In this document: positions 16,811 through 24,763 of the stretch, one piece after another
How positions within the stretch are numbered: the first letter of the stretch is position 1
How the letters are laid out: each line of letters begins with the position of its first letter
Source: an uncultured Collinsella sp.
GTDB lineage: Bacteria > Actinomycetota > Coriobacteriia > Coriobacteriales > Coriobacteriaceae
NCBI GenBank assembly: GCA_937934165.1
Contig: CALGZX010000018.1
Span: 4,038-68,037, forward strand
Direction: 5' to 3'
DNA: 64,000 nt
Translations under genes and position numbers: made by a program
The notes under the pieces: model-generated
What the model saw: only the letters and a program-made list of their open reading frames with translations
The model's database searches: none
Told to the model about the DNA's origin: nothing

Positions 16811-17617
16811 TTGAAGAGCCATCTGAACATATTGAGCCGTCTGCAGAGTGCCGGTGCCCTACCGTTTGCGGACGAATTGCTACCGTTTGCCGAGCGCGCG
16901 ACGTACGAGGCGCTCGAGGCATTGTCGCCAACACGATGTGCCGGCTGCGAACGCGCCGATGCGCTTATTTGCCAAGACTGCCTGGCCGCGCTCACGCTCA
17001 TCGACCCACGTCATAGCTGTACCCGATGCGGCGCCCCGTTTGGGGATTTGCTGTGCACTGAGTGTTCGGTCGAGGGCACGTCCTCGGCAATGGCGGAGGC
17101 GCTCGACCGCTGCCTGGCGTGCGCCGTCTATGCGCATCCGCTGCCGCGCATCATTAAAGCGTACAAGGATGCGGGCGAGCGACGTCTGGCTCCGTATCTG
17201 GCGGAGCTGCTCTACGACACCGCCCTGCATGCCCAGGTCGTAGCGCCCGATCGCTACGGAGGCGTGCTGTCCGGTGCGGATGCGGTGGTGTTTGTGCCTG
17301 CGACGGCGGCAGCGTTTCGGCGGCGTGGTTTTGATCATATGGAGGCTATTGCGCGCCCATTTTGCGAGCTGTCGGGTGTTCCTCTGCTCGATGCTCTCGT
17401 CAAGTACGGGCATGGCGACCAGCGCGAACTCGGTCGTGAGGAGCGCCGCGAGCGTGCCCAAGGCATGTACGAGACGGTTGAGGACGTGCGGGGCAAGCGC
17501 CTGCTGCTTATCGATGACGTTATCACCACGGGCGCGACGATGGCAGCGGCTTCGGCGGAACTCAAGCGCGCCGGCGCTGCGGCCGTTGATGGCCTCGCTA
17601 TCGCACGCGTTTGGTAG
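16811..17617 (+). CDS. comFC: ComFC-type phosphoribosyltransferase-fold protein
   Basis: Competence-family protein (ComFC/GntX/YhgH) needed for internalising or processing transforming DNA in competent species. The N-terminal zinc module has CAGCERADALICQDC and CTRCGAPFGDLLCTEC. The C-terminal PRTase domain carries the PRPP-loop LLLIDDVITTGATM near residues 230-243. Translation appears to begin at TTG 16811; no ATG occurs until much later. The 268 aa fit the family. Its ribosome binding site is buried in a hairpin. Other competence genes are not in the window. Confidence 0.88.
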   Translation: MKSHLNILSRLQSAGALPFADELLPFAERATYEALEALSPTRCAGCERADALICQDCLAALTLIDPRHSCTRCGAPFGDLLCTECSVEGTSSAMAEALDRCLACAVYAHPLPRIIKAYKDAGERRLAPYLAELLYDTALHAQVVAPDRYGGVLSGADAVVFVPATAAAFRRRGFDHMEAIARPFCELSGVPLLDALVKYGHGDQRELGREERRERAQGMYETVEDVRGKRLLLIDDVITTGATMAAASAELKRAGAAAVDGLAIARVW

Positions 17618-17628
17618 GGGTGGTTCAG

Positions 17629-18738
17629 ATGGCAATAAAGATCGGGCAGCGTGGCAAGCCTGCAAGCGAGCAGCTGGCTGCTTCCGTAATTTTGACGGGT
17701 GCCTCGGCGCTGCGCATGATGCGCGCCGAGCGCCGGCAGATGGGCTACATAAGCTGGAAGGATCTTAATCCCGATGAAGAGCGCCGTGTGCTGCGCACGT
17801 CGTCGCCCTCGACCGAGGACATCTATCTTCCCGATTTGGTGCGGATTGGGGCCGCAAGCGGCGAGGTGCAAGAGGATTTGTGCTTGCTGGTAGGATCTGC
17901 AGCGCAGCGCCGCCGTATTCTTGGCGTGAGCTGGTCCGTATGCTCCGAGTTGCCCGCCGGCTCGATTCTGGAGGTGGAGCCGGGGGTGTACAGCTTGTCT
18001 CCCGAGGCCCTCTGCGTAGCCGTTGCGCGCGAAGTCGGCTGTATCCAGGCGTTTGCCCTGGCCCAGGAACTGTGCTCCAAGATTTCGCTGAGCGATCGCG
18101 GGCAGTATCTACCTCCCTACACATCGCCTGTCGTAAACAAATTGGCAAAGGACAAAGACCAGCCGCCAGATGTCGGTTACTTTGAGGTCGAGCCCGTGCT
18201 GACACCCGATCGCCTGGCAGATTACCTCGCGGCGTGCAAAGGAAGCACGGCCAAACGGCTGCGGCGTCTGTGCCCCTATCTGTCGGAAAACCTGCGCTCA
18301 CCCATGGAGTGCATCATGCTCGCTCTGTTTTCGCTTCCGTTTTCCTATGGCGGATTTGCCTGCGGTCCCTTTAAGACCGACTGCAAGATCGAGTTCGATG
18401 ACCGCGCGCAGGCAATCTCGGGGATGCCGCATGCAGTTTGCGATGCGTATCAGGAAGCAGCCCAGTTTGACCTGGAATACAACGGTGAGCTGGGCCATTC
18501 CTCCCGGAGGGGACGTATCCATGATGAAAAACGCAACACGGGCTTGATTACTATGGGAATCGAGGTCGCGACGGTCAATAACGAGATGCTCTGCGACATG
18601 GAAGCAATGGAGGCGCTCGCATGGCGCATGCACCAGCGTATGCGAAAGCGGTACCGGAATCGTGTCGATGCCCGCAGGAAAAAGCAAGAGGCGCTGCTTA
18701 ACACGCTGCGGGCGTGTTTTGGGCTTAAACCCGCCTAA
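17629..18738 (+). CDS. Unrecognised protein with endonuclease-like C-terminal segment
   Basis: A 369-aa protein not identified by recall. ATG 17629 is preferred (GGGGTGG 5 bp upstream); a TTG at 17611 overlaps comFC. The middle part (about 110-170, with SPEALCVAVAREVG) resembles the alpha-helical domain of AbiEi-type regulators. The C-terminal part (about 285-325) has FDLEYNGELGH then DEKRNTGLITMGIEV, spaced like the D/E-x-G-H...D-xx-R...L-xx-G pattern of Vsr/DUF559 PD-(D/E)XK endonuclease-fold proteins. The end is basic. It is cotranscribed with comFC (11-bp gap). A nucleic-acid-linked or defence role is conjecture. Confidence 0.75.
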   Translation: MAIKIGQRGKPASEQLAASVILTGASALRMMRAERRQMGYISWKDLNPDEERRVLRTSSPSTEDIYLPDLVRIGAASGEVQEDLCLLVGSAAQRRRILGVSWSVCSELPAGSILEVEPGVYSLSPEALCVAVAREVGCIQAFALAQELCSKISLSDRGQYLPPYTSPVVNKLAKDKDQPPDVGYFEVEPVLTPDRLADYLAACKGSTAKRLRRLCPYLSENLRSPMECIMLALFSLPFSYGGFACGPFKTDCKIEFDDRAQAISGMPHAVCDAYQEAAQFDLEYNGELGHSSRRGRIHDEKRNTGLITMGIEVATVNNEMLCDMEAMEALAWRMHQRMRKRYRNRVDARRKKQEALLNTLRACFGLKPA

Positions 18739-18771
18739 CAATGCTCTGAAACAGAAGGTTGGATATATGCT

Positions 18772-18990
18772 CTGGCCAAAATATAGCAAATATGAGTACT
18801 GCTACAAATTCAGTAACAGCAAAATCAGGGATTTTGGGACTGGAAGAGGGGGTAAATTAGAAAGTTATTAAACAAATGTGGAATATCCTGGCATCAATCT
18901 GACGTTATAGAGCGTGAAAACAGCTTGCAGAGCCAAAAACTCCTGCTACTAAATTGGTAACAGTACTCATATTTGCTATTTTTTGGCCAC
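18772..18990. repeat. MITE-like element, copy 2 (about 219 bp, 43-bp terminal inverted repeats)
   Basis: The left end TGGCCAAAATATAGCAAATA plus TGAGTACTG and the right end, read on the other strand (TGGCCAAAAAATAGCAAATA plus TGAGTACTG), agree at about 38 of 43 positions. The interior is AT-rich and non-coding. The same ends occur at 2635-2864. It has the size and layout of a non-autonomous element; no encoded transposase with matching ends is in the window. Confidence 0.75.
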
Positions 18991-19110
18991 GGCGCCCTAA
19001 GACGGGTGTGTTGGGGCTTTCCATAGGGGAGCGACGGGCTCAATCAGAGTACGTGCGGTCCGTCCTGACCTGCGAAATCTGTACTCGCGATGCGAATAAC
19101 GCCCCTAACC

Positions 19111-19139
19111 TTAAACTTTAGCTTGAACTTAGCTATAAT
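19111..19139 (+). promoter_or_regulatory. Strong sigma-A-type promoter before a structured non-coding region
   Basis: TTAAAC (19111-19116), a 17-bp spacer, then a perfect TATAAT (19134-19139). It is the best promoter match in this part of the window. Predicted transcription start is about 19146. Confidence 0.7.
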
Positions 19140-19145
19140 GCGCTT

Positions 19146-19465
19146 CGTTCCTACCAGGCTGTGGTTGCGGACGGACGAAATGCCCGTCCTAGTCCAAGAC
19201 AGACGCGGTCAAAGGGATCCACGTAAGCGACCGCGTGCGCGCGGCGCGATCATGGCGCGTCCTAGATGTAAGCCGCACCGTCCGTTCGACTTTCTTTGGG
19301 GCAATACCGCCTCGCGGGCGAGCGGGCCAGTCGTGAAGGTGGCTGCGGCCTCCCGAGCAAACACCCCGGTGCGCAAGTGTGGGGTCAAATACCAGGTCAG
19401 CTGGTGGGAACAACCTGATATTCCGTGCAACGCACGGATCGTATACGACACAGAAGGTAGGGTAG
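19146..19465 (+). ncRNA. Structured non-coding RNA or long leader, possible raiA-motif RNA
   Basis: About 320 nt with no convincing protein (the open frame is Arg-rich and lacks a ribosome binding site). Several strong hairpins are visible: GGACGG/CCGTCC (19170-19188), ACGCGGTC/GACCGCGT (19203-19236), CTCGC/GCGAG (near 19312), TCCGTGC/GCACGGA (19422-19438). The promoter is strong. The neighbourhood of comFC upstream and hpf (raiA) downstream is the known context of the raiA-motif RNA of Firmicutes and Actinobacteria, which suggests that identity. It was not recognised by sequence; it does not look like RNase P, tmRNA, 6S or SRP RNA. Confidence 0.4.
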
Positions 19466-19470
19466 TGGAC

Positions 19471-20496
19471 ATGGTGAGGGGCAGCTTGATGCACGCGGCT
19501 CGGTTAGGTGCTGGGACCGCAGCGGTCATCGCCGTTTTGGGCCTGAGCGGATGCGCGTTCAACCCGCTGTCTACGTTCACGACTCCCACGATCGACCAGA
19601 TCGAGTACGAGACCGTCACGCCGGCGGTGTCGGACGACGCCCTGGTCACTCCCGGAACCCTGACGGTCGCCCTCGATACTTCCGATGCGCCGCAGGCCAT
19701 GCAGGACGCCGACGGCGAGCTCACGGGGTATGCGGTTGACGCCGCCCGCGCCCTCGCAAGCCGCATGGGCCTTAAGGTCTCCTTTGTCGATGCGTCCTCG
19801 GCAGGTTCCGCGCTCGGCGACAAAAAGGCCGATATCTTTATCGGCGAGATTAACTCCACGGACGGGGACATTAGCTCGCTCGGCACCTGCCTGTACGATG
19901 CCACTTCCGTGTTCGGTAAAACTAGCGATGGTGGGTCGCTAAGCGTTTCCACCGATACCCTTAACACGTCTACCCTGGGTGTCCAGATGTCCTCGGCCTC
20001 GCAGGAGGCGCTTGCTAAGCAGAGCATTACCGCCAACCAAAAGACCTACTCCAACATCAACGAGTGCTTTGAGGCGCTCGAGTCCGGCGAGGTCGACTAT
20101 GTGATCTGCGACTCCACGGCCGGCGGCTACCTTGCACGCTTGATGAGCGAGATCTCCTATGTCGGTGCGCTCGAGGCGCCCTCGACGCTTGGCGTTGCGG
20201 GCCTCTCGTCCAATGACGAACTGTGCCGTGCCGTGAGCGATGCCCTCGACGACATCACGGTCGACGGTACGCTCGAGGCGGTCCACTCTGTCTGGTATGG
20301 CACGATGCCCTACGACCTCACCACTAAGACGGTTTCGGGCGCTAACGTGCAGCCGGGCGACTCTGAGTCCAGTGAGACCACGTCCTCCGGCAGCGAGTCC
20401 TCCGATTCCGACAATGAGGCCGCATCCTCCGAGGACAAATCGTCCAGCCAGGAAGGCGCCATCACCGACGACGACATTAACAAACTCAATAGCTAG
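19471..20496 (+). CDS. Solute-binding lipoprotein, amino-acid-type (SBP family 3)
   Basis: A lipoprotein signal peptide (hydrophobic GTAAVIAVLG, lipobox LSGC at residues 25-28) anchors it outside the membrane. A periplasmic-binding-protein fold of family 3 follows: GTLTVALDTSDAP, DGELTGYAVDAARALASRMG and EALESGEVDYVICD are typical. The last 50 or so residues are Ser/Glu/Asp-rich. Start ATG 19471 follows GGTAGGG; ATG 19489 is an alternative. No ABC permease or ATPase is adjacent, so it may supply a remote transporter or act as a sensor. 341 aa. Confidence 0.85.
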   Translation: MVRGSLMHAARLGAGTAAVIAVLGLSGCAFNPLSTFTTPTIDQIEYETVTPAVSDDALVTPGTLTVALDTSDAPQAMQDADGELTGYAVDAARALASRMGLKVSFVDASSAGSALGDKKADIFIGEINSTDGDISSLGTCLYDATSVFGKTSDGGSLSVSTDTLNTSTLGVQMSSASQEALAKQSITANQKTYSNINECFEALESGEVDYVICDSTAGGYLARLMSEISYVGALEAPSTLGVAGLSSNDELCRAVSDALDDITVDGTLEAVHSVWYGTMPYDLTTKTVSGANVQPGDSESSETTSSGSESSDSDNEAASSEDKSSSQEGAITDDDINKLNS

Positions 20497-20562
20497 TTAT
20501 TGCTAGGGGTGGTGTCTCCTATACGTTGGAAAGGACACCTCTTCACGGTTTCAACACGCACT

Positions 20563-20596
20563 GCCGGGTTTCCCCAATAGGGGAGCCCGGCTTTTT
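20563..20596 (+). terminator. Intrinsic terminator after the binding-protein gene
   Basis: GCCGGG and TCCCC pair with GGGGA and CCCGGC, followed by TTTTT. A second hairpin, GGTGTC/GACACC, lies just upstream (20510-20540). Confidence 0.85.
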
Positions 20597-20813
20597 CATC
20601 CCTATAAAACCAGCAGGTCAAAGCCAATTTTCGAGACCAAATACAAATCTGTGGGCTCCCTCCTATAGCGCACTTTGCCATGGAAAAGTACGAGACTTCG
20701 GTATGCGGTATCAAGCAATCGTTATTCGGGTCTTTAGGAATCCGCGTGATTAAATGCACGGCAATGGGTACATAGCCAGTACAGTAAGTCCCCGAGGCAG
20801 ATTGGAGCCACGT

Positions 20814-21398
20814 ATGGATATCAAGGTTTCTGGACGCAAGACGACGGTAACCGATGCTCTGCGTGCGCATGTGGATGAGAAGATCGGCGAGGCGCTCAAG
20901 GTTTTCGATATCGAGCCCATGACGGTCGACGTTGTACTTCGCTATGAGAAGAACCCCTCGAACCCCAACCCGGCAATCGTCGAGGTTACGGTTCGTGCCC
21001 GCGGTTCGGTGATTCGCGTTGCCGAGCACGGTGCAGATATGTACGCCGCCATCGACCTCTCCGCCGATAAGGTCACCCGCCAGCTGCGCAAGTTCAAGAC
21101 CAAGGTTGTGGACAACCGCCAGGGCGGTGCCAGCGCCGCGGATGTTGCGCCGGTCGAGCGCGTCGAGGATCTGGCCGACCTGCTGCTGCCCGAGGAGGAG
21201 GACGACCTGCTCGTCCGCGAGAAGGTTATCGACGTCACCCCGATGACTGAGGAGCAGGCGCTGGTGCAGACCGATCTGCTCGGCCACGACTTCTACGTGT
21301 TCGAGAACGCGACGACCGGCCTTATCAATGTGGTGTATCACCGTAAGAATGGTGGATATGGCATCATCAAGCCCCGCATCGAAACACTTGACGAGTAA
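20814..21398 (+). CDS. hpf: Ribosome hibernation promoting factor, long form
   Basis: Binds the 30S subunit and promotes ribosome dimerisation and hibernation. The N-terminal HPF/RaiA domain (about 1-105) has MDIKVSGRKTTVTDALRAHV and DMYAAIDLSADKVTRQLRK. The C-terminal dimerisation domain (about 140-194) has LLGHDFYVFENATTGLINVV. The two domains and 194 aa define the long form of Gram-positives. ATG 20814 follows GGAG and gives the family N-terminus; the longer open frame upstream is non-coding. A strong terminator follows. Confidence 0.95.
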   Translation: MDIKVSGRKTTVTDALRAHVDEKIGEALKVFDIEPMTVDVVLRYEKNPSNPNPAIVEVTVRARGSVIRVAEHGADMYAAIDLSADKVTRQLRKFKTKVVDNRQGGASAADVAPVERVEDLADLLLPEEEDDLLVREKVIDVTPMTEEQALVQTDLLGHDFYVFENATTGLINVVYHRKNGGYGIIKPRIETLDE

Positions 21399-21427
21399 AA
21401 TACGTTAACTTGCATGAGTTAACGGTT

Positions 21428-21459
21428 GGCGGCCATCCCATGCGGGTGGCCGCCTTTTT
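21428..21459 (+). terminator. Intrinsic terminator of hpf
   Basis: GGCGGCCATCCC/GGGTGGCCGCC stem with a four-base loop, then TTTTT. Confidence 0.9.
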
Positions 21460-21477
21460 ACGTAAGGAGTCGCTTTG

Positions 21478-22431
21478 ATGGACAAGGCCGCATCTACCGG
21501 TCATTCGGACCGTTGCCGCATCGTCGTCGATACCTGCTGCGACTTTAGCCCCGAGGTCGCCGCGAACCTCGATGTCGATATCTTGGGTTTCCCCTTCATT
21601 ATCGATGGCGAGGAGCGCACGGATGACATCTGGTCGAGCATCACGCCCAAGGAGTTTTACGACCGCATGCGCGCTGGTGCCCGCGTGTCCACCTCGGCTG
21701 TGTCGCTCGGTCGCTATATCGAGTTCTTTACCGAGTGCGCCAAAGAGGGCACGCCCACGGTCTACCTGTGCTTTACCTCGGCGCTGTCGTCGAGCTACAA
21801 CTCCGCGTGCCAGGCGGCAGATGTCGTGCGCGCCGAGTATCCCAACTTTGAGCTCTACGTGGTCGACAACGCTCTGCCCTGCGCGACCGGTGCGCTCTTG
21901 GCGCTCGAGGCCGTGCGCCAGCGTTCGGCGGGACTGACCGCCAAGCAGCTGGTCGATTGGGCAAACGAGGCAAAGACCTACGTGCACGGCTACTTTACGC
22001 TCGAGAGCTTCGACGCACTGGCTGCTGGCGGCCGCATTCCTCCCGCGGCGGCGCAGCTCACGGCAAAGCTCGACGTCAAGCCCGAGCTCTCCTACGACCT
22101 GGCCGGCTCGCTGTCGCTGATCGGCGTCAACCGCGGCCGCAAGAAGGCGCTCAAGTCCATCCTCAAGTCGTTCCGCGAGAACTACGTGCCCGATCGCACC
22201 ATGCCCATCGCCATCATGACGGCCGATGCCGAAAAGGATGGTGACTGGCTCGAAGCCGCCATCCGCAAGGAGGAGGGTTGCGCCGACGTCACGATCATTC
22301 GCGGCTCCGTGGGTCCCACCATCGGCTCGCACGTGGGCCCCGGCATGGTGGGCTGCGCGTTTTGGGGTAAGAACCGCGCCGACAAGGCGTCGCTTTCCGA
22401 CCGTATCGCCCGCCGCGTGCGCGGTCAGTAG
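21478..22431 (+). CDS. DegV family fatty-acid-binding protein
   Basis: DegV proteins bind a fatty acid and, in Firmicutes, act as FakB subunits that present host or recycled fatty acids to the kinase FakA. Here the N-terminus shows IVVDTCCDFSPEVAANLD and the conserved STSAVS phosphate/fatty-acid site (around 70), followed by CFTSALSSSYNSA and the second lobe with GRIPPAAAQL. Length 317 aa fits with a somewhat extended family member. ATG 21478 is used; a TTG is directly in front. AAGGAG lies 10 bp upstream. No fakA is adjacent. Confidence 0.9.
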   Translation: MDKAASTGHSDRCRIVVDTCCDFSPEVAANLDVDILGFPFIIDGEERTDDIWSSITPKEFYDRMRAGARVSTSAVSLGRYIEFFTECAKEGTPTVYLCFTSALSSSYNSACQAADVVRAEYPNFELYVVDNALPCATGALLALEAVRQRSAGLTAKQLVDWANEAKTYVHGYFTLESFDALAAGGRIPPAAAQLTAKLDVKPELSYDLAGSLSLIGVNRGRKKALKSILKSFRENYVPDRTMPIAIMTADAEKDGDWLEAAIRKEEGCADVTIIRGSVGPTIGSHVGPGMVGCAFWGKNRADKASLSDRIARRVRGQ

Positions 22432-22529
22432 GCAAGCGCTGCGTCCGTAATCGCCCTCGACTCACAGCCCAAACGCTGGCACCGAGTATTCAACCTGGTA
22501 ACAACACCCAACCCAAAAGGAAAGGTTTC

Positions 22530-23609
22530 ATGGCAAACAAGCTCTCCGTCGCATTCATCGGCACCGGAATCATGGGTGCCCCCATCGCCGGCCACATTCT
22601 GGACGCCGGCTATCCCGTCACGGTCAACAACCGCACCAAGTCCAAGGCGGCGGCGCTTATCGAGCGCGGCGCCGTCTGGGCAGATACGCCGGCCGATGCC
22701 GCGGCGAACGCCGATGTCGTCTTTACCATGGTGGGCTATCCCTCCGAGGTCGAGGAACTCTACCTGGCGGGCGACGGCCTGCTCGCGTGCACTAAGCCCG
22801 GCGCGGTCTTGATCGACCTCACCACGAGCTCGCCCGAGCTTGCCCGTGACATTGCCGAGGCCGCCCAGGTTTCTGGTCGCATGGCGTTTGACTGCCCCGT
22901 CACCGGCGGCGAGTCGGGCGCTATCGCCGGTACGCTCACGGCTATCGTGGGCGCTACCGAGAACGACATCGCGCCGGTCCGCGACATCCTTGCCACCTTT
23001 GCGGCCAACATCTGCTGCTTCGACGGCGCCGGCAAGGGCCAGGCTGCCAAGCTCGCCAACCAGGTGTCGCTGGGCGCCTGCATGGTCGGCATGGCAGACG
23101 CCATGGCATTTGCCGAGCTGAGCGGCCTTGACCTGGAGAAGACCCGCCAGATGATCCTGGGCGGTACCGGCAAGTCCGGCGCCATGGAGAGCCTGGCGCC
23201 CAAGGCGCTCGACGGCGACTACAAGCCCGGCTTTATGGTCGAGCACTTCATCAAGGACCTGCGTCTGGCGCCCGCCCACGCCGACGATCGCGAGCTCGCG
23301 CTGCCCGGTGCCGACGTCGCATTTACGCTCTACGACATGCTCGACGCCATCGGTGGCGCCAAGCTGGGCACCCAGGCCATCACGGTCCTCTATAAGGAGG
23401 AGGCCGACGCCATCGCCGCCGGTCTGGACTGGTCGCAGTATCGTCCCGAGGAGCATGGCGCTCACGAGGAAGGCTGCGGTTGCGGCGAGCATGGCGACGA
23501 CCACGAGTGCGGTTGTGGCCACCACCATGGCGAGGACCACGAGTGCTGCGGCGGCCACGGCCATGATGACGGCCACGAGTGCTGCTGCGGCCATCATCAC
23601 GAGGAGTAG
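22530..23609 (+). CDS. NAD(P)-dependent beta-hydroxyacid dehydrogenase with His/Cys-rich tail
   Basis: Belongs to the 3-hydroxyisobutyrate/tartronate-semialdehyde reductase family. The Rossmann glycine motif is FIGTGIMGAPIAGH (G11-x-G13-xx-G16), the substrate loop DCPVTGGESGA is near 127, and the catalytic lysine is K174 in GQAAKLANQV. Residues 1-300 have normal family length. The remaining 55 or so residues are an extraordinary His/Cys/Asp/Glu/Gly tail with motifs such as CGCGEHGDDHECGCGHHH, suggesting metal binding. The exact substrate is unknown. The next gene starts 5 bp after the stop. Confidence 0.88.
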   Translation: MANKLSVAFIGTGIMGAPIAGHILDAGYPVTVNNRTKSKAAALIERGAVWADTPADAAANADVVFTMVGYPSEVEELYLAGDGLLACTKPGAVLIDLTTSSPELARDIAEAAQVSGRMAFDCPVTGGESGAIAGTLTAIVGATENDIAPVRDILATFAANICCFDGAGKGQAAKLANQVSLGACMVGMADAMAFAELSGLDLEKTRQMILGGTGKSGAMESLAPKALDGDYKPGFMVEHFIKDLRLAPAHADDRELALPGADVAFTLYDMLDAIGGAKLGTQAITVLYKEEADAIAAGLDWSQYRPEEHGAHEEGCGCGEHGDDHECGCGHHHGEDHECCGGHGHDDGHECCCGHHHEE

Positions 23610-23614
23610 CGCCC

Positions 23615-24043
23615 ATGAGCTGGACGTTCGTGGTGCTCGCGCTGGTGCTCTTTATCTTTGCGATTTACATCGGCTTTTTGTGCGGCCAGTGGGCGTGCGA
23701 AAAGCGCGTCATCACCAAGCGCGACTACTGGATTGCCAACTTTGCGGGAGCTGCGGCAGTCGTTCTGCTGACCTGGGTGTTCTCGCTGTTCCCGCTGGTG
23801 CAGTTTGCGCCGATCGGCTGGCTCGGCGGCTTTATCGCCGGCCTTAAGATGAGCTTTGGCGAGTCCGTCGGTCCGTGGCGCAAGCACGACGAGGTCTTTA
23901 ACGTCAACAAGGCTCATCGCGCCGCCGCCGACGCGGGCGACGCTGAGGAACGCCGCCGTGCGCGTCGCAATGGCGCGGCCGACCGACAGCTCATCTCGGT
24001 CACCGATGACAGCAAGGGTGCTGGCAAGCACGCTAAGAAATAG
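23615..24043 (+). CDS. Small membrane protein of unknown function
   Basis: 142 aa with a first transmembrane helix at about 3-24 (WTFVVLALVLFIFAIYIGFL) and one or two further hydrophobic stretches to about residue 75. A charged, Arg/Ala-rich cytoplasmic tail follows. ATG 23615 is placed directly after the dehydrogenase stop, indicating an operon; the longer frame from 23579 would overlap it. No family was recognised. The HEAT-repeat gene follows after 15 bp. Confidence 0.75.
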   Translation: MSWTFVVLALVLFIFAIYIGFLCGQWACEKRVITKRDYWIANFAGAAAVVLLTWVFSLFPLVQFAPIGWLGGFIAGLKMSFGESVGPWRKHDEVFNVNKAHRAAADAGDAEERRRARRNGAADRQLISVTDDSKGAGKHAKK

Positions 24044-24058
24044 TAAGAAGAGGTAACT

Positions 24059-24757
24059 ATGGCAGAAAACAAAGACGAACAGCTCACCGACGAGGAGCTG
24101 GCACAGCTTCAGCTGGCAGAGGAGAACGAGAACGCCGTCGACCGTCTGGTCAAGGAGCTCGGCTGCCCCACGCGCCGCATCCGCCAGTTTGCCGCCCGCG
24201 TGCTGCACCTGCTTGCCGAGCGCGATCCGCAGCGCGTCGTGCCCTGCGTGCCCGCGCTGATCGAGGCGCTCGACCGCCCCGAGGCGCAGACCCGCTGGGA
24301 GGCCCTCGATGCCCTGACGGCGCTCGCCACCACCTGCCCCGAGCAGCTGGGCGATGCCTTTGAGGGCGCCGAGACTGCACTGTTCGACGAGATCTCCTCC
24401 ACGCTGCGCTATGCCGCCTTCCGCCTGCTGTGCGTGTGGGGTGCCACGAGCGTCGAGCGTTCGCGCGAGGCTTGGCCCATCCTGGACGAGGCCATCCAGT
24501 GCTACCACGGCGACCTCGAGTATCGCGACATGCTCGGTTGCCTGTACGAGTTTTGCCAGGGCGAGATCGACGCCGAGGTTGCCGAGAAGCTTGCGCTGCG
24601 CCTTAAGTTCGATGCCGAGAACGGTAAGGGCAGCTATCTCAAGGCCCGTTCGAGCGAGATTTGCGAAATGCTTGTTAAACGTTTTGGCCTGGATCTCTCC
24701 AAAAAGAAGAAGCGTGCTAGCGTTAAAAAATCTGACGACGCCGAAGACGAGGAGTAA
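24059..24757 (+). CDS. HEAT-like repeat protein
   Basis: 232 aa, all alpha, with several degenerate HEAT/armadillo-type repeats (for example RRIRQFAARVLHLLAERDPQ, QTRWEALDALTALATTCP, STLRYAAFRLLCVWGA). Such repeats form protein-interaction scaffolds. It starts with an acidic segment and ends with a mixed charged tail (KKKKRASVKKSDDAEDEE). Its start has AAGAGG 7 bp upstream. It lies in a probable operon with the membrane protein before it and the isocitrate dehydrogenase-like gene 6 bp after it. A specific role cannot be given. Confidence 0.8.
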   Translation: MAENKDEQLTDEELAQLQLAEENENAVDRLVKELGCPTRRIRQFAARVLHLLAERDPQRVVPCVPALIEALDRPEAQTRWEALDALTALATTCPEQLGDAFEGAETALFDEISSTLRYAAFRLLCVWGATSVERSREAWPILDEAIQCYHGDLEYRDMLGCLYEFCQGEIDAEVAEKLALRLKFDAENGKGSYLKARSSEICEMLVKRFGLDLSKKKKRASVKKSDDAEDEE

Positions 24758-24763
24758 CAGATT

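Noticed and set aside
19146..19465. T-box, cobalamin riboswitch, RNase P RNA, tmRNA, 6S or SRP RNA
   Set aside because: None of the hallmark strings was found: no T-box GGTACCGCG-type bulge, no GAGGAAAGTCC of RNase P, no tmRNA 3' CCA end, no SRP AGCAGC loop.
19090..19470. N-terminal extension of the solute-binding protein
   Set aside because: The frame upstream of 19471 lacks a ribosome site, starts before the TATAAT promoter, and encodes Arg-rich sequence unlike a signal peptide; the lipobox protein starts properly at 19471.
20754..20813. Longer start for hpf
   Set aside because: The 20 extra codons have no family similarity; ATG 20814 has GGAG upstream and gives the standard N-terminus.
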